Origin: Planctomycetota bacterium
GTDB taxonomy: Bacteria > Planctomycetota > UBA8742 > UBA2392
Length of the DNA: 64,000 nucleotides
NCBI GenBank assembly: GCA_016712285.1
Contig: JADJRK010000001.1
Coordinates: forward strand, 1,240,001 to 1,304,000
Direction: 5' to 3'
The translations under genes and the position numbers were made by a program. Shown piece by piece: positions 32,302-41,579 of this stretch. Within the stretch, counting starts at the first letter, position 1. Each line of letters opens with the position of its first letter. The notes below the pieces were generated by a model. That model saw only the letters and a program-made list of their open reading frames with translations, did no database searches and was not told the origin of the DNA.

Positions 32302-34923
32302 GTGCGCATCATCGAGAGAGATTTCGACAGCACGGTAGAACGCTTCGGCGCATCCCGGCGTTTGGCCACTCGGCTCAATGCGCTTGCGCGCAGAGGCCTG
32401 CTGGTCAGCGAAACCGTCCTGGAAATGGCAGTCGATGAAGACGGCAAGCCACTGCGCGACCTGCTGCTGGGCAAGCCCCTGCTCGATGCCGCCGACGCCC
32501 TGGACACCAAGGCACTGCGCAAACTGGCCAAGGGCGCATACTTCAAAGAGAACGTGCTTATTGTGGCCAGCCCCGGCACACAGCGCGTGCTTTGCCTCGA
32601 AGAAGAAGAGGAAGAGACTGACGTCGAAGCCGCACCGGCTCAGGCACAGGCAAGCACTCGCGAACTGACCGTTGGCGGCGTCGGCATGGCCCCGGTGATC
32701 GGCCGCGAAGAAGCACGCCGCATGCTGGACCCCGAAGAGGTCTCGCGCCTGAAGCTCGACCTGGTTACCAGCAGCGACGCCGGGCGCAGGCTTGAAGCCG
32801 TGCGCAAACTGTACCTGAGCGAACTGCCTGCCGACGAAAAGCTGCGGCTGTACCTGACCGCATTGCGCGACCGCGACGCCGAGGTGCGCGCAGAGACAGC
32901 CCGCGCGCTGGGCGGATTGGGGCTCGACGGGGCGCTGACCGAGAACCTGGCCAAGGCAGCACGCGGCGCAACAGCCGAGCGCGTGGTCTCAATCACCAAC
33001 CTGACGCGCGTGTTGCCGCGGCTGGATGCCCAGCAGCAGCGCCTCGGGCTCGCGCTGCTGGTTGAGTTCATCGCGACAGACGAAGAAACCGAGGTGGTCC
33101 ACGCCGCCATGGGTGTGCTGGCCGTGCGGATCCCGGACTTGCCGGACGCCCAGGGCATGGGTGCGGCGCTGCACAAGAAACTGGTCGAGCTGCTGCAGGT
33201 AAAGCTGGCGCACCATGAAGACGCGGCGCGCAAACTGTATGGCACGCTGTTCCAGCACGAGCGCGAACACATCTCAGGTCTGCTGGCCCTGAGCATTGAA
33301 GAGGCCAGCCAGCCGGCACTGCGTTACTTCCTGCTGTCCCTGATCACCGAACACAACCTGAGTGCCGCCGCTGCGCCTGCAGTAGTGGCACAGTTGATTG
33401 CGGGCCTGGCTGGCGGGTCCGAACTCGACCGCAATTACCAGGCCTGCACAGCCGCGCTGTCCCGGCTTGGCGAGAAGGCCGTGGACGGCTTGATTGAGGC
33501 GCTGCGCGACACGCCCGACGCGGGCAAAGGCCGCATTATCGACCTGCTGGGCCACCTGCTGCGCGCCGGCGACCAGTCGGACTACCCGGTCAGCGCCAGC
33601 TCTGCGGCGCGCATTTCGCGCGCGTGCCTTAACCTGTATGTCGAGTCAGGCCCGGAAGTGTGCACCGCGCTGCTGGAGAGCCGTTTCTTTGAGCATCCAT
33701 CACTGGATGACTCAGCGCGGCAAGAGGCTGTACACGCGTTCATTGACAGCCTTCACGAGTTCCGGTTTGAGCGCCAGCTTGAGCTTGTCCAAGCCGCGCT
33801 CGTGCGCTGCGGACACGTGGCCGTGGCGCCGCTGGCAAAGGCCATGACCGACTCGGCCCACGACGTGACACGTCTGAGCGCGGCAAAGCTGCTGCCCGAG
33901 ATCGTGGCGCACGACAAACAGCTTGCCGCGGATGAATTGCCGGTGCTGATGCAGACTGTTCGCGCGCTGGTCGATGCTGAAGAAAGCGACTTTCCAGATC
34001 GGGGCGCACTGTACATCGCGCTGGCCCGCATCGGCGCACACCCGCTGACCACACCCGAGGTGGCCGACGAACTTGCCGCAACGCTGCGCGAGCGCGTCGG
34101 CTTGAGCAGCAATGTGTACGACATCCTGGAGGCCATGGGCTGGCTTGCCGCGGGCGACAACCTGGACCGCAATGAGCGCCTTGAAATCGGCTACCTGCTG
34201 CTGACAGTCCTGAAAAAGGGCCTGCCCGGCATGTCCGGCAAGATGCGCCGCAACGCCGAAGGCGAGCAGGTGCTGCACTTCGGTCGCGAGACCACGGCCT
34301 ACACCGACATGATCCCGCGCATTCTTGAGGGCCTGGGCCGCATGATCGCCGCGCCCAAGACACCGGACATCCTGTTCGAGGCAATCGTGGGCGATCTTAC
34401 GCGGCTGTGGGCCGAGATCGTGGACTACAAGCGCATCTGGGCCCCGGCGGCCACGATCACGCTGGCACGCTTGCTGGGCGACATTGCGCTGGGCCCGCGC
34501 CGCAGCGACAGCGTTGCCGACGAGATTGCCGAGCTGCTGTCGCGCAAACTGATCCTCCTGCCGGTGATGCAGGTGCTGAGCCGCCTGGCCATGGTCCAGC
34601 GTGTCAGCGAGCGCATGGACATCATTGCGCAGCGCGCCTTCAACGAACTGGCAAACCGGCTGAACCAGGAGCCGCAGCCCGAAGTCACCGAGCGGCGCCA
34701 GATTCTTGAAACGATGGCGGCGATTTCCAAGCGTGCCCGAATCGGCGAGCGCGACAAAGACATTGAGCACGCTCGCAACGTCGTGATCGAAGCGGCCTTT
34801 GACGCACTGCGCGAGAAGATGTTCCACGCGCGGCTGATTCTGGAAGACCTCTCCCGTGCCGAGGGCTACTCGGCACAGATGCGCGGCGAAATCTCGCGAC
34901 GCCTGAAGCCCGCCCAGCGCTAA
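32302..34923 (+). CDS. Large HEAT-repeat protein of unknown function
   Basis: An 873-residue protein beginning at GTG 32302 with GAGG five bases upstream. Residues 1-110 form a separate domain (MRIIERDFDSTVERFGASRRLATRLNALARRGLL...), which ends in an acidic patch CLEEEEEETDVEAAPAQAQA. From about residue 145 to the end there are HEAT-like repeats: LRDRDAEVRAETARALGGLGLDGALTENL, EETEVVHAAMGVLAVRIPDL and AAPKTPDILFEAIVGDLTRLWAEI among them. No signal peptide and no catalytic motif. HEAT proteins are usually scaffolds. It is divergent from the waaF-like gene (15-bp gap), and is followed by another unknown gene. Confidence 0.75.
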   Translation: MRIIERDFDSTVERFGASRRLATRLNALARRGLLVSETVLEMAVDEDGKPLRDLLLGKPLLDAADALDTKALRKLAKGAYFKENVLIVASPGTQRVLCLEEEEEETDVEAAPAQAQASTRELTVGGVGMAPVIGREEARRMLDPEEVSRLKLDLVTSSDAGRRLEAVRKLYLSELPADEKLRLYLTALRDRDAEVRAETARALGGLGLDGALTENLAKAARGATAERVVSITNLTRVLPRLDAQQQRLGLALLVEFIATDEETEVVHAAMGVLAVRIPDLPDAQGMGAALHKKLVELLQVKLAHHEDAARKLYGTLFQHEREHISGLLALSIEEASQPALRYFLLSLITEHNLSAAAAPAVVAQLIAGLAGGSELDRNYQACTAALSRLGEKAVDGLIEALRDTPDAGKGRIIDLLGHLLRAGDQSDYPVSASSAARISRACLNLYVESGPEVCTALLESRFFEHPSLDDSARQEAVHAFIDSLHEFRFERQLELVQAALVRCGHVAVAPLAKAMTDSAHDVTRLSAAKLLPEIVAHDKQLAADELPVLMQTVRALVDAEESDFPDRGALYIALARIGAHPLTTPEVADELAATLRERVGLSSNVYDILEAMGWLAAGDNLDRNERLEIGYLLLTVLKKGLPGMSGKMRRNAEGEQVLHFGRETTAYTDMIPRILEGLGRMIAAPKTPDILFEAIVGDLTRLWAEIVDYKRIWAPAATITLARLLGDIALGPRRSDSVADEIAELLSRKLILLPVMQVLSRLAMVQRVSERMDIIAQRAFNELANRLNQEPQPEVTERRQILETMAAISKRARIGERDKDIEHARNVVIEAAFDALREKMFHARLILEDLSRAEGYSAQMRGEISRRLKPAQR

Positions 34924-35022
34924 GGCTTTTCCACATACCAACACGCACGAATGTCAGTGAACTTTTGACAGCTGCGCTTCGCTTTGTCGCGTCGGCCGCT
35001 ACCCTCTGCGCCGGAGGGATTC

Positions 35023-35769
35023 ATGCGCGCATTCCATTACAAGCTTCTTGTCAGCGGACAGCCGAGCTTCCGCACCATTCGAGACACCCTGCCCCAGATC
35101 AGCTATGAGCCGGGTAACGAGCGCGGCTTTCTGCTGGCCAAGGAAAGCAACCAGAACCGCGTGAAGGGCCGGTACATCTACACGCGTGTCGGCAAGACTG
35201 TCACGATCGACCGCGAATCTCTTGAGCCCAAGGAAGAGCCGGTGGAAACCCTGGCGGAGTGCCGCTTTGAGCTTGACCAGCAGAAAGGCCTGGCCTCGGT
35301 CGAGCAGCGACGCGGCGAGTTGAACGCGCTGTATGAGGCGCTGGATTCCATCCCTGACGTGCACGTCGCGTTTGAAGACCTGAACCTGAACCTGGCCGAG
35401 TTGCTGGCCGAGGTGCAGGGCGCTTACAAGAAGAACACGATCAAGTCGCTGCGCATCAAGGATTATCTGGCCCGTGAACACATGCTGACCAGCGCGACGT
35501 TCAAGGTGATTGAGGCCACCGACGGCGAAAAGATTGCCGAGCGCTTCAGCGACCAACTTGACGCGTTTACCCTGACGCTGAAGCTGCCTGACGGCGCATG
35601 CGCGCTGACCGTAACCCGCAACGGCAGCGTGCGCGCCAGTGATGACGCACCCGACGAACTGCTGCTGTTCGTGAAAGACCTGCTGCCCCGCTTTCACGAG
35701 GCTGAAGTCGAGACCGCCGAAATCGTGGACCCCGTGGCGGCACAGCGCAAGCCGCGCCGCAAGGGATAA
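35023..35769 (+). CDS. Protein of unknown function
   Basis: A 248-residue soluble protein from ATG 35023 with GGAGGG five bases upstream. It opens with a compact beta-rich stretch MRAFHYKLLVSGQPSFRTIRDTLPQISYEP, then YTRVGKTVTIDRESLEPKEEPVETL, a helical middle and a C-terminal part with FTLTLKLPDGACALTVTRNGSV. It ends in a basic tail (QRKPRRKG). No motif points to a known family. It is 99 bp after the HEAT-repeat gene and could be a partner of it. A TTGACA at 34965-34970 lies in the gap but has no matching -10 element. Confidence 0.7.
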   Translation: MRAFHYKLLVSGQPSFRTIRDTLPQISYEPGNERGFLLAKESNQNRVKGRYIYTRVGKTVTIDRESLEPKEEPVETLAECRFELDQQKGLASVEQRRGELNALYEALDSIPDVHVAFEDLNLNLAELLAEVQGAYKKNTIKSLRIKDYLAREHMLTSATFKVIEATDGEKIAERFSDQLDAFTLTLKLPDGACALTVTRNGSVRASDDAPDELLLFVKDLLPRFHEAEVETAEIVDPVAAQRKPRRKG

Positions 35770-35774
35770 GGGGC

Positions 35775-36461
35775 CTACGCTGCCGGCCCGTCAAGAATGC
35801 GCGAGCAGTGCGGGCATCGCACGAACTCGGTGCGGGCCTTGGCGCGCATGATCAGCTGCATGTTCAGCTCGCCGCTGCAGGCCGCGCAGAAGTCGGTGCT
35901 GGTGCGCACCATCGCTGTGCCCGGGTGGCGTTGCGCGCTGTTGTCGTACACGCGCAGCACCTCTTCGGGGATGTTGGCGGCTATCGCCTCGCGCTGGCGG
36001 TGCAGGTCGTCGATCACTTCCTGTTTTTCGCGGGCTGTGGCCTTGGCGCCTTCGCGCTCGATGGCTGCGATCTTGCGCTGCGCCTCAATCTCGTTGTCGA
36101 GTTGCTTGACCTTGGCACGCTGGGTGTCGATATCACCCAGCAGGTTCAAGCCGTCCATTTCCAGCGCCTCGATCGCTTCGCGGTGCTTGGCCACGGCCGC
36201 CTCTGAGTCCGGCACGCCCTCAATCTGCTTAATGCGGGCGTCCAACCGCCTCAGCTCAGCCTCAAGCTCGCGGTGCCTGACTTCCATGAGCTTGTAAGCT
36301 GCGTCGGCGTCGCCTCGCTGTTTCATCAGCCGGTCCACGCCGCGCTCGGTGCCTGATGCGCGCATGTCTTCACGGGCCATGAACTCGCGGGCCTGAAGAC
36401 TGGCGGCGTCCAGGGCCTGGATCTGCCACAGAAGGTCAAGGTATTCAGCGAACGTGCTCAT
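35775..36461 (-). CDS. Coiled-coil zinc-ribbon protein
   Basis: A 228-residue protein with a long central coiled coil (about residues 20-160, rich in Glu, Lys, Arg and Ala, e.g. DAAYKLMEVRHRELEAELRRLDARIKQ) and a C-terminal zinc ribbon: FCAACSGELNMQLI and VRCPHCSRILDG give two CxxC pairs. This architecture matches the conserved C4-type zinc-ribbon (DUF164/CT398-like) family, which in other bacteria is implicated in interacting with sigma-54 or secretion components. It lies 81 bp downstream of rpoD beyond a terminator. The role here is unknown. Confidence 0.82.
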   Translation of the reverse strand: MSTFAEYLDLLWQIQALDAASLQAREFMAREDMRASGTERGVDRLMKQRGDADAAYKLMEVRHRELEAELRRLDARIKQIEGVPDSEAAVAKHREAIEALEMDGLNLLGDIDTQRAKVKQLDNEIEAQRKIAAIEREGAKATAREKQEVIDDLHRQREAIAANIPEEVLRVYDNSAQRHPGTAMVRTSTDFCAACSGELNMQLIMRAKARTEFVRCPHCSRILDGPAA

Positions 36462-36499
36462 GGCACCTTTCTAGCGGTTGCGTCCCGCCGAAGACAATG

Positions 36500-36523
36500 A
36501 AAAGGACCGGCGTTTGCCGGTCC
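36500..36523 (-). terminator. Terminator after rpoD
   Basis: On the minus strand the stem GGACCGGC / GCCGGTCC with loop AAAC is followed by TTTT (positions 36503-36500). It begins 20 bp after the rpoD stop and before the zinc-ribbon gene. Confidence 0.85.
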
Positions 36524-36542
36524 CTGTTGTGCGATTGCTTCG

Positions 36543-38498
36543 TTACTCAATGTCGTCATCGACCCCTTCGAGGCCCCCTGCTGCTTCCAGCGCGCTGAGC
36601 AGAGCCGTGGCGCTAACACCGTCAAGGAAGCCCTCAAGCTTGCGCGACCGCACGGGGTGCTGCAGCTTGCGGATCGCCTTGGCTTCAATCTGGCGCACGC
36701 GTTCACGGGTGACCTTGAAGATCTTGCCGACTTCTTCCAGGGTATAGGTGTGGCCGTCGCCGATGCCGTAGCGCAGACGAATGATCTCGCGCTCGCGGTA
36801 CGTCAGCGTGTTCAGCACGCGATCGATCTTGTCCTTGAGCATCTCCTGGCTTGCCACGCCCACCGGGTTGTCGGCGTTTTCGTCCTTGATGAAGTCGCCG
36901 AAGAAGCTGTCGTCCGAATCGCCGATCGGCCGGTCCAGGCTGATCGGGTGCTTGCTGATTTTCAGCACGCGCTTGGCTTCTTCGTAGCTGATCTCGGCTG
37001 CCGTGGCCAGTTCGCGCACGCTGGGCTCGCGGCCAGTCTCCTGCATCAGGCGCTTGGCGACGTTGCGCAGCTTGCTCATGGTTTCAATCATGTGCACGGG
37101 AATGCGAATCGTGCGGGCCTGATCGGCGATGCTGCGCGTGATCGCCTGGCGAATCCACCAAGTGGCGTACGTGCTGAACTTGTAACCGCGGCGGTACTCG
37201 TACTTTTCAACCGCCTTCATCAGGCCGGTATTGCCCTCCTGGATCACGTCCAGGAAGCTCAGTCCGCGGTTGCGGTACTTCTTGGCGATGCTTACCACGA
37301 GGCGCAGGTTGCCGCTGAACAGGCGTCGCTTGGCTTCTTCGTAGGCCTGGTAGCGGTTCTTCATCTCCTCGCAGCGTTCGTGCAGCTCTTCGCGCGGCTC
37401 CATGGCCCGGCGCAGCAGCGTTTCGAGCTCCTCTTTCAGCTGCTCGACGCGCTTGCGCGCCTCGGGTACAGCGCCCAGGCGCTCAATCTCGCGGTGAAGC
37501 CAGTTGGCTTTGCGGCTCACGCGCTCGATCTCGTCCATCATCGGCTTGATCTTCTTGGTCTGGATGTTCAGTTCTTCCAGCAGGATGACGGCCTTCTTCT
37601 GGCGAGATCGCACGCGCTGGAACGCCTTGTCGCGGTCTTTCTTGGCGGCTTTGCCGCACCAGAACAGCCAGTCTTCCTGGTTGTGGTGCACCAGGTGCTT
37701 GAGCGTGGTCAGGTTGTCATTGAGGCGCGCCGACATCTCGGACTTCGCCATCTCGAATTCGCTGTTGAACTTCATGGTGCGGTCAAACGCCAGCTCGCCG
37801 CGTTCGACTTCGCCCAGGATGCGGATGGCCTCTACCTGCGCGATGTGGCTTTCGAGCACGCGCTTCTGGAAGCGCTTGCGGGTGACCTCAATCTTCTTGG
37901 CCAGCGCGATTTCTTCGTCGCGCGTCAGCAGCGGAATCTCGCCCATCTGCTGCAAGTACGTGCGCACCGGGTCATCGATGCGACCGTCTTCATCGACGGG
38001 TGGCTTGGGCTCGCTGTGGCGGCGGTCTTTCTTGTCCTTGACGCGATACTCGGGGCTGTCCTCGACAACCTCGATCTTGAGCTCGTCCAGGCGCATCAGG
38101 ATCTGGTCAAGGCGCTCAGGGCTTACGACGTCGCCGGGCAGGGCCTCGTTCATTTCGTCGTAGGTGATGTAACCGCGGTCGCGGCCCATCTTGATCAGCT
38201 TGCGAATCTGGTCGTCCACCTCAGGCTGCGACAGCACGTGCGTGGTCGGCAGCAGGTTTGCGGTTTCGGTGGGGACGATCGTGGTTGTGCCGGCAGCGGT
38301 CTTCTGGAAGCCCGCCACGGGCTTGATCATCTTCTTTTCAACCTCCTCTTTGCTGGGGAGGTTGGGCAGAACCCGTGTCAGCGTCGCCGTGTCGCGGCGC
38401 TTCAGGGGCTGGGCCGGCGCCTTGGGCTTGGGTCCCTTGCGGGCCGCCGTCTGGCTTGGAAGCTTGATGGTACTTTCGCCGTTGTTCTTGTTGCTCAT
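36543..38498 (-). CDS. rpoD: RNA polymerase primary sigma factor RpoD/SigA
   Basis: The housekeeping sigma-70 factor, 651 residues. Region 1.2/2.1 begins with DDPVRTYLQQMGEIPLLTRDEEIALAKKIE; a nonconserved helical insertion follows. Regions 2.2-2.4 are NLRLVVSIAKKYRNRGLSFLDVIQEGNTGLMKAVEKYEYRRGYKFSTYATWWIRQAITR, region 3 has TGREPSVRELATAAEISYEEAKRVLK, and region 4.2 has YTLEEVGKIFKVTRERVRQIEAKAIRKLQHP. AAGGACGG lies just before the ATG. It lies 107 bp downstream of dnaG, the usual macromolecular synthesis neighbour, without rpsU in between. Confidence 0.97.
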   Translation of the reverse strand: MSNKNNGESTIKLPSQTAARKGPKPKAPAQPLKRRDTATLTRVLPNLPSKEEVEKKMIKPVAGFQKTAAGTTTIVPTETANLLPTTHVLSQPEVDDQIRKLIKMGRDRGYITYDEMNEALPGDVVSPERLDQILMRLDELKIEVVEDSPEYRVKDKKDRRHSEPKPPVDEDGRIDDPVRTYLQQMGEIPLLTRDEEIALAKKIEVTRKRFQKRVLESHIAQVEAIRILGEVERGELAFDRTMKFNSEFEMAKSEMSARLNDNLTTLKHLVHHNQEDWLFWCGKAAKKDRDKAFQRVRSRQKKAVILLEELNIQTKKIKPMMDEIERVSRKANWLHREIERLGAVPEARKRVEQLKEELETLLRRAMEPREELHERCEEMKNRYQAYEEAKRRLFSGNLRLVVSIAKKYRNRGLSFLDVIQEGNTGLMKAVEKYEYRRGYKFSTYATWWIRQAITRSIADQARTIRIPVHMIETMSKLRNVAKRLMQETGREPSVRELATAAEISYEEAKRVLKISKHPISLDRPIGDSDDSFFGDFIKDENADNPVGVASQEMLKDKIDRVLNTLTYREREIIRLRYGIGDGHTYTLEEVGKIFKVTRERVRQIEAKAIRKLQHPVRSRKLEGFLDGVSATALLSALEAAGGLEGVDDDIE

Positions 38499-38572
38499 TT
38501 CCGTCCTTGTGCCCGCTGGTCGGCCTGTTACAGCCGCTGGTGAATCATGTCCGTCCTATGTGCTTAACGAAC

Positions 38573-38588
38573 GGGGTTTCCAAACCCT
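38573..38588. repeat. Short inverted repeat in the dnaG-rpoD gap
   Basis: GGGTTT-CC-AAACCC (38574-38587) inside the 107-bp gap between dnaG and rpoD, with flanking AACGG/CCGTT-like sequence that extends the pairing weakly. It may be a protein-binding site for the internal rpoD promoter or an mRNA hairpin; the evidence is only the symmetry. Confidence 0.3.
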
Positions 38589-38605
38589 GTCCGTTTAATG
38601 CCTGT

Positions 38606-40363
38606 TCAGGCCGATCTGGGGCCTTTTCTGCCTTTTCTTTGACGCAAATCGGCAAGACTCCGTCCCCCACCGGTCTGTATTTCCGCGTGTTCGGCAAGGG
38701 TTTGCAGCTCTTTGACCAGTCGTGCCTCTTGTTCAGTGTTGGTGCCGGGGTTGGCGCTCTGGTTCTCTGGCAAACTTACGTGTTCCAGCACTCTCTCAAG
38801 CTCGGGCCGTGCCTCTGCGGGCAACTGCGCCAGCAGCGCACCGGGGATCAGCTCGCCGTGTTCTTCCCACGCGTTGAGCATTTCCCGGTACAGCGCCTGC
38901 AAACCCGGTGTGGAAAACGCGTCCGGATACACAATTTCACCCGCCCTGGAAAGGGCGTTGGGGTGCTCAAATAACATTCTTAGCACTTCGCGCTCATAGG
39001 CCTGGCGCGCGTCGGTCGGCGCTACCCTGGCCGCCGGCGCCTTATCGGCCCGTTGCGCCTGTTGCGCATGCCGGGCATGTGCCGCGCCCACCGCCTGAAA
39101 CACCGCGCCCTCGCGCAGTCCCAGCGCCACGGCAACCTTGCGGCTGTACAACTCGCGCAGGCTGTCGCTTTCGGCCCGCCCGATGGTCTCAGCCAGTTCC
39201 CGCAACGCCGACTCGGCTTCCACGGGCCGGGACAGGTCGTTGCGGCGGCGCACGACATCAAGCTTGAACTCGAAAGCGTCGCGGCTCTTGTCGAGAATCG
39301 CCTGCAGCCCTGCCGGGCCCTGCGACCGTAACAGGTCAAACGGATCCTTGGCGCCCTCCACCACCGCAACTTTCGCGTCGATCCCGGCTTCCAGGCACAC
39401 GTTCACCCCGCGCTCGGCGGCGGTCAAACCGGCTTCGTCGCCGTCCAGCACCAGCGTGACGCCGGCACCGTAGCGGCGCACAAGGGCAAGCTGCTCGAGC
39501 GTCAGTGCCGTGCCCAGCGGCGCCACAGCGTTGTCGAACCCTGCTTCGTGGGCGGCGATCACGTCGGTATAGCCTTCCATGATCAGCACGCGGCCCGAGT
39601 GCTTCAGCATCTGCGACTGCGCCAGGCGGTCAATGCCGTACAGTAGTTTGGACTTGTGAAACAGCAGGCCCTCCGCGCTGTTCACGTACTTCTGGGCCTT
39701 GGCGTCAGGGTCAAGCAGGCGCGCGCCGAACCCGACAATGCGCGACTGAGCATCACGAATCGGAAACGTCACGCGGCCACGGAAAAAGTCGTACCAGCCG
39801 CGTTCGTTGTGCTTGCACAGGCCCGTGGCTTCAACGGTTTCAGCGTCGAATTTTTTCAGGGCCGCGTCGGACTGGCGGTGATACTCGTCAGGGGCGTAGC
39901 CGATGCCCCAACGCTCAGCCACGTCGCCGCCCAGGCCGCGCGACTCAAGGTATTGGCGCGCGGGCTCGTGGCGTTCAAGGTTTGCGACAAAGCCGCGCTG
40001 TGCCCACAGCATCATGTCCAGCGCCCTGGCGCGTAGGCTGCGGTCGGCTTGCGTGGGTCCGCCGGCGTCGAAGCGCAGGCTTACGTTGGCGCGGTCGGCG
40101 AGTTTCTCGATCGTCTCGACAAAATCCAGTTTCTCGTGCTTCATCACGAAGTCGATCACGCTGCCGAATTCGCCGCAGCCAAAACACTTGTAGGTCTGGC
40201 GCACCTGGTGCACCGTAAACGAGGGTGTCTTCTCGTCATGGAAGGGACAGCAGGCCCAGAACGACGCGCCCCGTTTCTGGAGCGGAAGGTAGCCTGCAAT
40301 CACTTCGACGATGTCGTTGGTCCTGCGGACCTCTTCGATACTGTCGCGCGCAATACGTCCCAA
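38606..40363 (-). CDS. dnaG: DNA primase DnaG
   Basis: Bacterial replicative primase. The N-terminal CHC2 zinc finger is CPFHDEKTPSFTVHQVRQTYKCFGC. The TOPRIM catalytic core contains YGIDRLAQSQM, VLIMEGYTDVIAAHEAGFDNAVAPLGTALTLEQLAL and LVLDGDEAGLTAAERGV. The C-terminal helicase-binding domain is present (LRMLFEHPNALSRAGEIVYPDAF). The start at TTG 40363 (LGRIARDSIEEVRRTNDIVEVI) is preferred over TTG 40393 because GGAG lies nine bases upstream and it aligns with known DnaG N-termini. Upstream of rpoD in the classic order. 585 residues, normal length. Confidence 0.95.
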   Translation of the reverse strand: MGRIARDSIEEVRRTNDIVEVIAGYLPLQKRGASFWACCPFHDEKTPSFTVHQVRQTYKCFGCGEFGSVIDFVMKHEKLDFVETIEKLADRANVSLRFDAGGPTQADRSLRARALDMMLWAQRGFVANLERHEPARQYLESRGLGGDVAERWGIGYAPDEYHRQSDAALKKFDAETVEATGLCKHNERGWYDFFRGRVTFPIRDAQSRIVGFGARLLDPDAKAQKYVNSAEGLLFHKSKLLYGIDRLAQSQMLKHSGRVLIMEGYTDVIAAHEAGFDNAVAPLGTALTLEQLALVRRYGAGVTLVLDGDEAGLTAAERGVNVCLEAGIDAKVAVVEGAKDPFDLLRSQGPAGLQAILDKSRDAFEFKLDVVRRRNDLSRPVEAESALRELAETIGRAESDSLRELYSRKVAVALGLREGAVFQAVGAAHARHAQQAQRADKAPAARVAPTDARQAYEREVLRMLFEHPNALSRAGEIVYPDAFSTPGLQALYREMLNAWEEHGELIPGALLAQLPAEARPELERVLEHVSLPENQSANPGTNTEQEARLVKELQTLAEHAEIQTGGGRSLADLRQRKGRKGPRSA

Positions 40364-40469
40364 CGCGGCGTTCTCCGGTTCAGAAGGGCCCAACCCGGGG
40401 GGCTTGCAAATGGAAGCGCAAGCCGGACCCTTGACTGCCGAATTGGCAGTTCCTGAAGACTATGATGCA

Positions 40470-40498
40470 ACCGTACCACGCGGAATGGGGATCGTCAA
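40470..40498 (-). promoter_or_regulatory. Putative sigma-70 promoter upstream of dnaG
   Basis: On the minus strand TTGACG (40498-40493), a 17-bp spacer, and TACGGT (40475-40470), pointing at dnaG with a leader of about 100 bases. The -35 is good; the -10 matches only at T-A-----T. Confidence 0.3.
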
Positions 40499-40593
40499 AC
40501 GGCACTTGACAAGAGTTTGCTGTCACCAATGTGTGTAAACATATGACTGACAGGTATTTAGCAACGATTCCAAAGACGAATATCGGCCCATGC

Positions 40594-40621
40594 TTGAATC
40601 GGAAACATTCATCCCTACACT
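40594..40621 (+). promoter_or_regulatory. Putative promoter for tRNA-Glu
   Basis: TTGAAT (40594-40599), 16-bp spacer, TACACT (40616-40621), in an AT-richer stretch 40 bp before the tRNA 5' end. Both boxes resemble a sigma-70 site and fit an isolated tRNA gene. Confidence 0.45.
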
Positions 40622-40661
40622 GTGCCGCTCAAAACCCGACGGAGTGAAGCCATTCCGCCGC

Positions 40662-40738
40662 GCCCCTATCGTCTAGCTGGCCTAGGACGAGGCCCTCTCA
40701 AGGCCTAGACACGGGTTCGAATCCCGTTAGGGGTACCA
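40662..40738 (+). tRNA. tRNA-Glu (anticodon CTC)
   Basis: A 77-base cloverleaf with encoded CCA. The acceptor arms GCCCCTA / TAGGGGT pair with a G1:U72 wobble, and the discriminator base is A. The anticodon stem is AGGCC / GGCCT with loop CTCTCAA, anticodon CTC at 40697-40699, reading GAG. The T-arm is CGGGTTCGAATCCCG. It follows the dnaG promoter region and precedes the nucleotidyltransferase-like gene on the same strand. No other tRNA is nearby. Confidence 0.96.
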
Positions 40739-40796
40739 TTCAATCGGCGGGGATTCCGCACGGGATCCCCGCAGCTTGTTCGCAACGCTGCACGAT

Positions 40797-41570
40797 ATGC
40801 CTGTCACCCGCGAATCCATCATTGATTGCTGCGTGCAGGCGCTGCAGCCGCTTTCGCCGGTGCGCGCCGCGTTTCTGGGCGGCAGCGAAGCGTTCGGGCG
40901 CGCTGACCAGTGGTCAGATATCGACCTGGTGAGCGTAGGACCCCAAGACCAGGCAGACGACGTATTCGCGGCCCTGGAAGAGCGTTTGCAAGCTCTTTCG
41001 CCGATTGTGCTGAAACTGGTGATGCCGCCCAGCAGCCTGTGGCCCGAGTTGTCGCAGCGCTTCTATCGGCTAAGGGACACCGACGAGTTCCTGATGATCG
41101 ATTTCTGTCAGGTCACGCCTGGCCAACTCACGACGTTTCTTGAGCCCGCCCGCCATGGCACTCCTGTCGTGTTGTTCGACCACGATGGCTTGATCAAACC
41201 GGTGCCGCTGGAAAGCGACCACGATGAACGCATGCACACGCGGCTTGCCTGGCACCGGGCTGCGTTTCCGATGTTCCAGAACCTCGCTCGCAAAGCCGTC
41301 CTGCGTGGCGATCTGGTTGAGGCGATAGCGGTCTATCACAGTCACACCCTGCGTCCGCTGGTGGATGTGCTGCGCATGCTCCATTGTCCAGTACGGTTCG
41401 ACTATGGATTTCGATACACGTCCTACGACCTGCCTGCCCAGGTCACCGCAAACCTGCGCGAGCTGATGTGGCCACAGGACGGCCAAGACTTGCTTGCCAA
41501 GCTGGAGCGCGCGGCCACGCTATTCTCCGACACCGTAGTCGCCATCGACGCCGGCGGCGACGAGCGCTAG
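40797..41570 (+). CDS. Nucleotidyltransferase-fold protein
   Basis: A 257-residue protein from ATG 40797. The segment RAAFLGGSEAFGRADQWSDIDLVSV is the signature of the DNA polymerase beta nucleotidyltransferase fold: GGS (28-30), then about ten residues to D41-x-D43. A third acidic residue is likely in FLMIDFCQV. C-terminal helices resemble the substrate-binding part of aminoglycoside or tRNA-type nucleotidyltransferases, including HSHTLRPLVDVLRMLHCPVRFDYGFRYTSYDL. Substrate unknown. Overlap in frame upstream (TTG 40776) is possible. It ends nine bases before the dehydratase. Confidence 0.78.
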   Translation: MPVTRESIIDCCVQALQPLSPVRAAFLGGSEAFGRADQWSDIDLVSVGPQDQADDVFAALEERLQALSPIVLKLVMPPSSLWPELSQRFYRLRDTDEFLMIDFCQVTPGQLTTFLEPARHGTPVVLFDHDGLIKPVPLESDHDERMHTRLAWHRAAFPMFQNLARKAVLRGDLVEAIAVYHSHTLRPLVDVLRMLHCPVRFDYGFRYTSYDLPAQVTANLRELMWPQDGQDLLAKLERAATLFSDTVVAIDAGGDER

Positions 41571-41579
41571 ATTGCCGGC

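Noticed and set aside
34960..35005. Promoter with TTGACA at 34965
   Set aside because: No -10 element at 16-18 bp spacing follows, so the -35 match may be chance.
36657..38543. 628-residue open frame on the plus strand
   Set aside because: Antisense to rpoD; high GC keeps the opposite frame open. It has no motif and no ribosome-binding site.
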